Source: a virus
DNA: 23,029 bases
Virus record (IMG/VR): IMGVR_UViG_3300030450_002022
Location: 1 to 23,029 of that record
Direction: 5' to 3' (one strand)
The notes under the pieces: generated by a model
The model's database searches: none
Seen by the model: only the letters and a program-made list of their open reading frames with translations
What the model was told of the DNA's origin: nothing
Made by a program: the position numbers and the translations under genes
Part shown: piece after piece, positions 13,816 to 19,279 of the stretch
Layout of the letters: every line of letters begins with the position of its first letter
Position numbering within the stretch: the first letter of the stretch is position 1

Positions 13816-14270
13816 TAGAAGTAACCTATTTCTTCTAGTTGTTTTTCTAAATCATTAAGATTTTTTTTAGTAAAGAAGCTCATACCTTTTGAATATTCAA
13901 CATAATTAATTTCAACTTTCATAAAGTCCAAAATCATTTTTTCACTTGTTATTACTGCTTGTAGAAGTGCAAGATAAGTAGCTTCATCAATTCCGCCCTT
14001 ACCATTAAATCCTTTAAATTTACTAACAAGAGATACGCCTATATTAACTTGTCGTTCTTCCTTATCTTCAAAAATGATAGAAGTATCATAACTTGTAACA
14101 TTGTTTTCTATTATGTTGCCGTTAGGGTCTATTACTTCTTGGCTTCTTTTATAATCTATACCACTTCTTAGCTTGCCTACTGATTTTAATGTATAACCTG
14201 CGTTTTCAATAATTTTTACTTTGTCAGCAAACGCTCTTGATTTCTTTGTAAATATTTTTAGTGTTTCCAT
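13815..14270 (-). CDS. Unknown protein
   Basis: A 151-residue protein starting METLKIFTKK behind GGAGCAATATAAA. It shows an alpha/beta pattern (ADKVKIIENAGYTLKSVG, TSIIFEDKEERQVNIGVSL) and a C-terminal helix (KKNLNDLEKQLEEIGYF). Helices around EATYLALLQAVITSEKMI suggest a compact soluble domain. No family is recognised. Confidence 0.55.
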   Translation of the reverse strand: METLKIFTKKSRAFADKVKIIENAGYTLKSVGKLRSGIDYKRSQEVIDPNGNIIENNVTSYDTSIIFEDKEERQVNIGVSLVSKFKGFNGKGGIDEATYLALLQAVITSEKMILDFMKVEINYVEYSKGMSFFTKKNLNDLEKQLEEIGYF

Positions 14271-14272
14271 TT

Positions 14273-14362
14273 TTATATTGCTCCTGCTACTGAGTTGAGA
14301 ATCATCTTTAGTAAGTCGATTATTATCTCTGTGTTGTCTGCGATTATCTTTATTGTTTTCAT
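14273..14362 (-). CDS. 29-residue hydrophobic peptide (tentative)
   Basis: ATG at 14362 follows the upstream stop closely; TAA is at 14273. The product starts MKTIKIIADN and continues as an amphipathic or hydrophobic helix (IIIDLLKMILNSVAGAI). No strong ribosome site is present. It fills an otherwise empty 93-bp gap. Confidence 0.35.
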   Translation of the reverse strand: MKTIKIIADNTEIIIDLLKMILNSVAGAI

Positions 14363-14363
14363 T

Positions 14364-14735
14364 TTATTTACCTATCCCGAAAATTTGTCCTGCAACTAAG
14401 TTTGGGTTTACTTGAATATCTCTGCTTGAAGTAAAGTGCATTTTGTTTATAAGCTCATTAGTAGCTTTAAAACCTACTAGCACTTCATATTCAGTTTCAA
14501 CAATATTTGAAGAAACCTTTTTAAGATATCCTGCTTTTACCATACAACCTGTGCAACCTACTCCGTTTTCTATGTTTAAAACACTTTCTCCACCACTTCT
14601 GTTAGAAAATGAAGTTCCACAAATCGCTGTGTTTCCCAAACTTTCTTTTTGTGAGCTTTCAAGAATGTGATAGAAACTACCTCTAGCAAAATTTACTTTT
14701 TCGTTTCCTGTTAAATTTAATTTGTTTGTTTTCAT
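14364..14735 (-). CDS. Unknown protein with own operator
   Basis: A 123-residue protein with cysteines C39, C61 and C64 (GCTGC), perhaps a metal or disulfide site. It begins MKTNKLNLTG and ends NLVAGQIFGIGK. No family is recognised. The ATG at 14735 lacks a Shine-Dalgarno sequence and lies only about 10-20 bp below the operator and likely -10 box, so the message may be nearly leaderless. It follows a 286-bp gap holding a terminator and repeats, so it starts a new transcription unit. Confidence 0.6.
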   Translation of the reverse strand: MKTNKLNLTGNEKVNFARGSFYHILESSQKESLGNTAICGTSFSNRSGGESVLNIENGVGCTGCMVKAGYLKKVSSNIVETEYEVLVGFKATNELINKMHFTSSRDIQVNPNLVAGQIFGIGK

Positions 14736-14744
14736 ACTATAAAT

Positions 14745-14760
14745 ATAATCAGAGATTATA
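14745..14760 (-). promoter_or_regulatory. Operator palindrome with TATAAT-like box
   Basis: The palindrome ATAATCAGAGATTAT (14745-14759) overlaps a minus-strand TATAAT (14755-14760). A TTGTTA lies at 14765-14770, 16-17 bp from TTATAT/TATATT, as an alternative promoter. It is the only signal ahead of the gene at 14364-14735. Confidence 0.5.
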
Positions 14761-14797
14761 AATATAACAATCTTTTATTATAATTTTTAAAGAAAAT

Positions 14798-14818
14798 AAG
14801 CCTATAAACATTGGGCTT
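14798..14818. repeat. Inverted copy of the intergenic repeat, in a hairpin
   Basis: CCTATAAACATTG (14801-14813) is the reverse complement of the core at 231-244 and 19264-19277. Here it lies in a 5-bp hairpin, AAGCC/GGCTT, with an 11-nt loop and T-rich flanks on both strands, resembling a weak bidirectional terminator. Confidence 0.5.
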
Positions 14819-14820
14819 TT

Positions 14821-14864
14821 TAGGTTTCTTAAAAAAACTTTAAAAAATTCTCTAATTTTGACCT
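14821..14864. repeat. AT-rich imperfect repeat, copy B
   Basis: This is the partner of 241-283 (see that entry). Both copies stand at the same distance from a TAGG and next to a copy of the 13-14-bp repeat. Confidence 0.5.
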
Positions 14865-14916
14865 CAAAAAAGGGCTAGAACTTTCATTTTTTATTAACTT
14901 TGTGCATTTGTGAAAT

Positions 14917-14940
14917 TGCGCCTAAGTCTGCGCCTAAGTC
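14917..14940. repeat. Perfect tandem 12-mer
   Basis: TGCGCCTAAGTC occurs twice back to back (14917-14928 and 14929-14940). It lies in the 286-bp gap (14736-15021), just downstream of the terminator at 14952-15012. Confidence 0.8.
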
Positions 14941-14951
14941 ATTTTAAAATG

Positions 14952-15012
14952 AAAAAACGGCAGGAGCGCCTTTGCTCTTGCGAGTTCAAGCGCTATGGAA
15001 TAATTCCTGCCG
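14952..15012 (-). terminator. Intrinsic terminator with large branched loop
   Basis: CGGCAGGA (14958-14965) pairs perfectly with TCCTGCCG (15005-15012); the minus-strand 3' side is followed by six T. The roughly 39-nt loop has inner helices (GCGC, and CTTG with CAAG), making a branched or stacked structure larger than a usual terminator. It closes the replication-type gene block. Confidence 0.85.
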
Positions 15013-15021
15013 AGTTTCCTT

Positions 15022-15276
15022 TCAGTCTAACTGAATAAATGGTTCTCTTGTGTTTCCTCTTTTTTGTTCTATGATTTCTAGTTCAGCTTTAATATCTTCT
15101 TCTCTTAATATCTCTTCTGCTCTTTCAGCAGTAACATCATTTTGATTTACCTCTTTGTTCTCAACTAGAGTTTCTAAATCACTCATCTTCAGCGTCGCTA
15201 ACCAAGTTCGGTCATAACCTAAAGCAAGCAAGTGTCTAGTTAAAGCTAATCTCTTTTCAAATAATTCAGAAGCCAT
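15022..15276 (-). CDS. Small charged helical protein
   Basis: An 84-residue protein starting MASELFEKRL, overlapping the upstream stop as TAATG, with GGAGAGGAAGAG in front. A first helix pair (RLALTRHLLALGYDRTWLATLK) is followed by an acidic helix (ERAEEILREEDIKAELEII). The function is unknown. It is the last gene before the terminator. Confidence 0.6.
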   Translation of the reverse strand: MASELFEKRLALTRHLLALGYDRTWLATLKMSDLETLVENKEVNQNDVTAERAEEILREEDIKAELEIIEQKRGNTREPFIQLD

Positions 15277-15518
15277 TACTCTTCCTCTCCTGTAAACATC
15301 ATTCTCTTTGTCTCTCTTAGTTTCTTTATTGTATTTTCAATCGTGAGCTTCTGTTGTCTCCATTGAATATGCTGTTGGCTCTCTTTTAATTTAGACGGCT
15401 CTATTAAAGTTAAACTAAAATGATTTGCTTCTAGTTCGGCGAGCTGTCTTTCAACTGCATTTCTTTTATCCTTTTCAGTTATGTACTCATAACTAAATCC
15501 TATGTCTTTAATCGTCAT
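15276..15518 (-). CDS. Small helical protein
   Basis: An 80-residue charged protein starting MTIKDIGFSYEY at the TAATG overlap (15518); the longer TTG start at 15530 is rejected. It is mostly helical (EKDKRNAVERQLAELEANHF, QQKLTIENTIKKLRETKR) and probably coiled coil. It ends FTGEEE, whose codons form the ribosome site of the next gene. The function is unknown. Confidence 0.6.
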   Translation of the reverse strand: MTIKDIGFSYEYITEKDKRNAVERQLAELEANHFSLTLIEPSKLKESQQHIQWRQQKLTIENTIKKLRETKRMMFTGEEE

Positions 15519-15619
15519 TAGAATCTCCAATCATAAAATAAATTAAAAGCAGTAAAGATAAAAACAATATAAAGAAATATTATTAAGACCGCTTTCCCAG
15601 TTGTACCTTTGTAGCTCAT
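15518..15619 (-). CDS. 33-residue single-span membrane peptide
   Basis: ATG at 15619 overlaps the upstream stop as ATGA and the stop overlaps the next start as TAATG. After MSYKGTTGKA comes one clear transmembrane helix (VLIIFLYIVFIFTAFNLF), then YDWRF. Coupling on both sides supports a real gene. It could modify the host membrane or anchor a partner. Confidence 0.65.
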   Translation of the reverse strand: MSYKGTTGKAVLIIFLYIVFIFTAFNLFYDWRF

Positions 15620-15831
15620 CTAATTATATTCCCGTGTCTATCAATACCGATATTAACTTCTCGTAACCTTATCAACTTCTTCATCTCCTTACCGCTCTTA
15701 GCCAACCACTCAACAGTTGCTTCGAGTTGTTTAGGATTCTGTTGTTTGTAATCTCTTATAGCTTCCTTGAGTCCCTTACCTTTAACAGTTATGACTTCAT
15801 CATCATCAAATTTAAAATCATATCTCTTCAT
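15616..15831 (-). CDS. Small basic protein
   Basis: A 71-residue basic protein starting MKRYDFKFDDDE at an ATG that overlaps the upstream stop as TAATG; the GTG at 15840 is less likely. The order is short beta hairpin (DDDEVITVKGKGLKEAI), helix and final hairpin (REVNIGIDRHGNIIR). It may bind nucleic acid by charge, but no family is recognised. Confidence 0.6.
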   Translation of the reverse strand: MKRYDFKFDDDEVITVKGKGLKEAIRDYKQQNPKQLEATVEWLAKSGKEMKKLIRLREVNIGIDRHGNIIR

Positions 15832-16604
15832 TAAGTCCACTCCTCTTTGCAGACATTACAAATCTTTATGTTTCCAAAATCTATAATGCTATGTCCGTTC
15901 TCATCACATCTAAGTTTTGGATTATCTATGTAAGCTTGTTTTTGTTTCTCTTCTTTTCCTAGCGACTCGAACTTGCCAAACCATTTTGTTATTGCGTAAG
16001 GAGTTACATCAACATTGTTCCAATGCTTTTTGTACGATTGAATTGCGAACTTAACATCTTCAGGTGTTGCACCTGCTATTTGTAATTCCTTTGCACATTT
16101 GAACCAACCTGACTTTTCCATTTGAGTTTTAGGTTCATATCCAAGTTCTGAAGTAAATGTTTTAAAGATTGCCTTTCGTATTTTACTATCTTCTTCAGAC
16201 AATTTACTTGCTTGCATATCTGATTCTAGTTCATTGGTTATAGTTCTATGACTAACTGATGATACTAGGGTCGTATCATTAGTAATACTAGGGGTAGTAT
16301 CATTCATAACACTAGGCTTAGAAGTTTTCAGGATATAAAGATTAGATTGCTTTGAATTATCTTTAAATCTATTCCTAACTTCTATTGCTTGTATTCCTTT
16401 AAGCTCGTTTAACAATCTGTGAGTGGTCGCTTTATTGACCCCAACACGATTCGCTAAAGTTTGAACTGACGGAAAGCAAGACTTATCTTCTTTATCTGCA
16501 TAAGTCCAAAGAATACAATATAGAACCATTGCTCTTGGATTAATCCCTGAATCTAAAATCCATTGCGGGATTATTGCAAAATAGTTATCTCTTTCAATTT
16601 TCAT
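15831..16604 (-). CDS. HTH_36-type replication organiser-like protein
   Basis: A 257-residue DNA-binding protein. The N-terminal 90 residues form a winged helix of the HTH_36 type: an opening FAIIPQWILDSGINPRAMVLY, then FPSVQTLANRVGVNKATTHRLLNEL (helix-turn-helix at about 47-67) and a wing around IEVRNRFKDNSKQ. A linker rich in Thr/Ser follows, then a DnaD-like helical part (EKSGWFKCAKELQI, PEDVKFAIQSYKKHW), and a C-terminal pair CNVC that with the earlier Cys/His (CDENGH) could bind zinc. Such proteins start phage replication at an origin and recruit host helicase. No helicase, primase or polymerase gene is in this window. Confidence 0.75.
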   Translation of the reverse strand: MKIERDNYFAIIPQWILDSGINPRAMVLYCILWTYADKEDKSCFPSVQTLANRVGVNKATTHRLLNELKGIQAIEVRNRFKDNSKQSNLYILKTSKPSVMNDTTPSITNDTTLVSSVSHRTITNELESDMQASKLSEEDSKIRKAIFKTFTSELGYEPKTQMEKSGWFKCAKELQIAGATPEDVKFAIQSYKKHWNNVDVTPYAITKWFGKFESLGKEEKQKQAYIDNPKLRCDENGHSIIDFGNIKICNVCKEEWT

Positions 16605-16681
16605 TTATCTCCTTTTATGATTGAGTCTAGGTCAAACAAAAGGTGGGAAATGAATATAACCCAAAAAAAACCTAGACCCAA
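16601..16681 (-). CDS. 26-residue membrane micro-protein, TTG start
   Basis: A TTG at 16681 lies six bases after a perfect AAGGAG; the frame ends in TGA overlapping the next ATG as ATGA. The product has one hydrophobic span (GLGFFWVIFISHLLF) and a charged end (DLDSIIKGDK), whose last codons AAAGGAGATAAA serve as the next ribosome site. It lies wholly inside a 12-bp hairpin region, so the apparent gene and the RNA structure may be alternative readings. Confidence 0.45.
   Translation of the reverse strand: MGLGFFWVIFISHLLFDLDSIIKGDK
16621..16681 (-). promoter_or_regulatory. RNA hairpin covering a start codon
   Basis: Arms 16681-16670 and 16632-16621 pair over 12 bp in minus-strand RNA (11 Watson-Crick plus one G-U). 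A small inner TGGG/CCCA helix is also possible. The 5' arm begins exactly at the TTG of the micro-protein, so folding would hide that start. Confidence 0.5.
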
Positions 16682-16704
16682 CCTGTTCTCCTTAACCCTC
16701 GTGA

Positions 16705-17151
16705 CTAAAAGGGTGCGGTTAAATCGTCCTCAGGCTCAATTGCCTTTGGTGTAACAATGTTACTAGAGTTTATTAATTCTGCTGGTATATCATCACTCCA
16801 AGCAGACCAAGCATATCCTGTCTTTTGTATTTCAGGACATTCTTTACTCCCACATTTAAAGTCTGCACTCTTAGGCGAAAGCTTGTTTCCTCTGTTGTCA
16901 AACACCTTAGAATCGCATACAGGACACTTCAAATCACTATTTGGTTTTGTAACTTGAACTGTTGGTGTCTGAGCCGTCTCAGAAAAGGGCTTCTGTTGTG
17001 AGACATTCTCACTCTTAAACGGCTCTAACACCCAATCCTGAATTGATTGCGCCAATTCAAACATATCTGTTCCGTTATCTTTGTCAGCTATAACAAGTTC
17101 AATAGCTCCTTTGATTGCAACTTGCCTTACTATTAATTCATCTTTATTCAT
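16705..17151 (-). CDS. Zinc-ribbon protein, possibly DNA metabolism
   Basis: A 148-residue protein with a GGAG ribosome site. The N-terminal 48 residues are helical (RQVAIKGAIELVIADKD, MFELAQSIQDWVLEPF), followed by a Thr/Gln-rich linker and a zinc ribbon with C76/C79 (CPVC) and C100/C105 (CGSKEC), then the aromatic phrase GYAWSAW. This organisation is common in phage accessory proteins next to recombination or single-strand DNA-binding genes. The function is inferred from neighbours only. Confidence 0.6.
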   Translation of the reverse strand: MNKDELIVRQVAIKGAIELVIADKDNGTDMFELAQSIQDWVLEPFKSENVSQQKPFSETAQTPTVQVTKPNSDLKCPVCDSKVFDNRGNKLSPKSADFKCGSKECPEIQKTGYAWSAWSDDIPAELINSSNIVTPKAIEPEDDLTAPF

Positions 17152-17152
17152 T

Positions 17153-17356
17153 TTATACTCCGCTTCCTATTCGTTTATCTACCCAGCTATTCTCTTGCTT
17201 CCAGTCCATTAAGGTTTCCCTTTTCCAAACTGGAGTAGCTCTAAGATTGTAATCAGGTTCAGGTAGTTTACCCTGAAACTTCCATTGAGCAACTTCTTGT
17301 CGCTTAACTGAAAGCCATTCTCCAATCTCAGCAGTTCCTAATATTTCAAGCGTCAT
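17153..17356 (-). CDS. MerR/AlpA-like small DNA-binding protein
   Basis: A 67-residue protein with a winged-helix excisionase-like pattern: LGTAEIGEWLSVKRQEVAQWKF (helix-turn-helix at about 7-27), a GKLPEPDYNLRATPVWKRE wing, and a recognition-helix-adjacent LMDWK. This is typical of MerR/AlpA/Xis-type small regulators. It is a candidate for binding the repeated palindromes, but nothing links the two directly. The ribosome site GGAGAAGAAGA comes from the upstream gene's last codons. Confidence 0.65.
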   Translation of the reverse strand: MTLEILGTAEIGEWLSVKRQEVAQWKFQGKLPEPDYNLRATPVWKRETLMDWKQENSWVDKRIGSGV

Positions 17357-17616
17357 TCTTCTTCTCCTCTTAATCCACCATATAATATTTCGACTTCCTC
17401 TTCAAAAGTCTCGCTAGCTAAAGAATCTACCGTAGGATAGAGTTTCTTCTTAGCTTTAATTAATGCCCTATTAGTTGCAACTAAACATTCTTCTTTAGTT
17501 AAAGAGTTATAACCAAACTCTTCTGAAGCCATTGCCCAGTTAAACATTTTTCTACGGATTTCATTCCTTAATAATTCGTTTTGAAAATTATTTTGGAACA
17601 TATCTTTATGCGTCAT
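17353..17616 (-). CDS. Small unknown protein
   Basis: An 87-residue acidic helical protein starting MTHKDMFQNNFQN; an ATG at 17622 would add two residues. It contains LTKEECLVATNRALIKAKKKLY and an acidic end GLRGEEE. It overlaps the upstream gene by about 11 bp and the next by 4. No family is recognised. Confidence 0.55.
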   Translation of the reverse strand: MTHKDMFQNNFQNELLRNEIRRKMFNWAMASEEFGYNSLTKEECLVATNRALIKAKKKLYPTVDSLASETFEEEVEILYGGLRGEEE

Positions 17617-17836
17617 AATCATCTATTGTAATAGAAGATTTAAAGTCTGCAACAGTTTTATTATATTCTTTCCATTCCTTTTCCATTTTCATATCTAAAA
17701 AGAAATCAGAAAAAACTTCTTTAATAACTACTACATAAAAGAAACGCCAAAAGATTATATTGCCTATTACAACAAGCAAATCAATTGAGTTCCATAAGTC
17801 GTCGCCTGATACATCAAGCATATTTAAGTCAATCAT
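17606..17836 (-). CDS. Small membrane protein downstream of the ncRNA
   Basis: A 76-residue protein with a strong AAAGGAG ribosome site. Residues 18-40 are hydrophobic (IDLLVVIGNIIFWRFFYVVVIK), a single membrane span, followed by a charged cytosol-type tail (MKMEKEWKEYNK). It is the first gene after the ORF-free region and begins only 23 bp after the 10-bp hairpin at the RNA's 3' side, so it may be cotranscribed. Confidence 0.6.
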   Translation of the reverse strand: MIDLNMLDVSGDDLWNSIDLLVVIGNIIFWRFFYVVVIKEVFSDFFLDMKMEKEWKEYNKTVADFKSSITIDDYDA

Positions 17837-17858
17837 ATATTCTCCTTTATTTATATTG

Positions 17859-17882
17859 TTAAGTTCTTTGTTAAGAACTTAA
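17859..17882 (-). terminator. 10-bp hairpin at 3' side of the ncRNA
   Basis: TTAAGTTCTT (17859-17868) and AAGAACTTAA (17873-17882) form a perfect 10-bp stem with a 4-nt loop. The following minus-strand bases are AT-rich but not a clean U-tract, so it may be a weak terminator, a processing site or the last helix of the RNA. Confidence 0.55.
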
Positions 17883-19150
17883 AGCAACTCGGACTTATGA
17901 GCTGTTAACTAGGCGCTTTACACCCACTCATAACACTTGCCACCTTTGGTTATCCTAATAATTGCTATGCTTGGTTTAACGCAATTAAAACTGTCCTGTT
18001 CGCACTTTGAATGCTATCAACATATATTCCTGCCTTTATTCCACTTTGTTGGGTATCAGTTTATATACTCCACATTAATCTCTACTTAGGCTTTTGCACT
18101 TTATTATCCGAGTTCCTTTAAATTCTTAATTAACTAAACCCTTACGGATATGAGCGTTTATGTTTGCTACTTACCTCTCGTCCCATTGTAAGTCAGTAAG
18201 TAGTTCATACTGTTTATAACCAGTATATGTTTTATAGCAAACCTTGTTCCAATCCAACTTAGTTATTCTCAAACTTAGTTTTCAACTGATAGTTCTTTCA
18301 TAAGTCATTACATAACCTATCAAAGAACTAACAGCAGGGCTTTTAATTTACCAAACAACTACTCATATCCATAAGGATTTAGTTTATGAGTGTATTAAGA
18401 AACTATCGTTATGTATAATCTTACAGCTTGTCGTTACTCTGTCCTCTTATACAATCATATAACTATAACTTCTAATTTCTTGCCAACTTCCGTTCAAGGA
18501 AATGGGTTAAACTCGTTAGCCGATTTCTGCTAATTATCATTTACTTTAAAAGGCGTTCTTTTACTTCATACTCTTACTAATCCTCTCGGATACCTTATCT
18601 AACAATAATTTAAGGCGGGTGGTTTGCACACTGTACATTTACTGAAGTAGTTCCTATATGGCCACTTTCAATGGTGGTCTGTCCTGAATTTCGACGCTAT
18701 TACCCGCTCAAGCTCCTCACACTCTATTAATAAATTAATAAAGACTTATTCCACTCTTAGCAACTTTCCTAGAGTTCATACTCTTAGTAACAGTTAATGG
18801 ATATCTCCTAAGCTCTCTCTTGAGCATTTAACTGCTAAATGTTGATAGTTTCCTAATACACTCATTCCAAAGGTTTAGTTAAAGATAACTCGTTTATCTT
18901 AAGTAAAAGAATCTCCATACAATTGTAATCCGTTCCCACTTACTTAAGGTTACTACGCAGTTTTGACACAACCGAATTGTCGTCATTGTTACTTAATTCC
19001 CTCATACATCGCCTAAACGAGAAGCTAAAATTAAGCCCTTACTAATTTTACTTAGTTACCTTTAGTTAAACCTTTGGTTTTGGGTTTTCCTTGCCCCCCG
19101 TTTTATAGTGTGGCTCTCACTTGGAAGTCTAAATTTTGAGAGACTGACTC
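17859..19150 (-). ncRNA. Giant structured non-coding RNA (candidate)
   Basis: No ORF of 60 codons or more occurs on either strand between 17837 and 19279. The segment is dense in long-range complementarity. Helix A: 18132-18154 with 18362-18384, 23 bp; its only two non-Watson-Crick pairs are C-A on the plus strand, that is G-U on the minus strand. Within A: GTTTGCTA (18162-18169) with TAGCAAAC (18235-18242), CTTAC (18170-18174) with GTAAG (18196-18200), ATACTG (18207-18212) with CAGTAT (18221-18226), and TAGTTCTTT (18290-18298) with AAAGAACTA (18322-18330). Loop bases 18309-18316 match 18408-18415 (8 bp) as a pseudoknot. Helix B: 18556-18566 with 18901-18911, 11 bp. Others: 17895-17901 with 17927-17933, 17959-17965 with 17981-17987, 18615-18620 with 18702-18707, 18769-18775 with 18780-18787, and 19026-19033 with 19043-19050. 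Ends are approximate. The strand is inferred from the G-U pairs and gene direction. The style matches GOLLD/ROOL-type phage RNAs; class unproven. Confidence 0.7.
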
Positions 19151-19168
19151 TTAATCTCTATACCTATA

Positions 19169-19246
19169 ACATTACAATCTTTGATTATTAATTCAATCTT
19201 TTATTATGCCTAATTTAAAATAAGCTTGCATTCAATCTAAGATTAT
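19169..19246 (-). promoter_or_regulatory. Three tandem operators and putative promoter of the ncRNA
   Basis: Copies of the palindrome lie at 19174-19188 (ACAATCTTTGATTAT), 19193-19207 (TCAATCTTTTATTAT) and 19232-19246 (TCAATCTAAGATTAT). On the minus strand TTGAAT (19191-19196) is 16 bp from TAATGT (19169-19174), a weak -35/-10 pair with the first operator in the spacer. This is the only multi-copy operator cluster in the window. Confidence 0.55.
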
Positions 19247-19263
19247 GCTAGGGAACCATAACC

Positions 19264-19277
19264 TCAATGTTTATAGG
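19264..19277. repeat. 14-bp intergenic repeat TCAATGTTTATAGG, copy 3
   Basis: Identical to 231-244. It lies two bases after the stop of the phosphoesterase gene and 18 bp before the first operator of the ncRNA cluster. A short GCCT/AGGT pairing around it could act as a weak terminator. Confidence 0.6.
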
Positions 19278-19279
19278 CT

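Noticed and set aside
241-14864. The repeat pair as prophage attachment sites or terminal repeats
   Set aside because: No integrase is in the window, and the repeats are imperfect, AT-rich and both inside the phage map, so an attL/attR reading has no support.
18661-18680. Hairpin GGCCAC/GTGGTC as evidence for a plus-strand RNA
   Set aside because: Its G-T pair would be G-U on the plus strand, against the strand chosen. A bulged-base pairing works on the minus strand, and the much longer 23-bp helix outweighs it.
18871-19070. Pairing of the two copies of TTTAGTTAAA in the ncRNA
   Set aside because: The motif is nearly self-complementary and occurs as a direct repeat. The tandem mismatches are G-U only on the plus strand, so the pairing is not convincing.
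17837-19279. Ribosomal RNA or a fragment of it
   Set aside because: One stretch (ggcgggtggtttgcac, near 18614) faintly recalls a 16S primer site, but flanking 16S or 23S landmarks are absent on both strands and phages do not carry rRNA operons.
17837-19279. tRNA genes inside the ORF-free region
   Set aside because: I looked for acceptor/T-arm patterns, since tRNAs accompany some giant phage RNAs. A GTTCGCAC near 18000 resembles a T-loop, but no cloverleaf could be completed.
17837-19279. CRISPR array or decayed protein gene
   Set aside because: There are no regularly spaced direct repeats, and stops are dense in all frames without stretches of recognisable protein.
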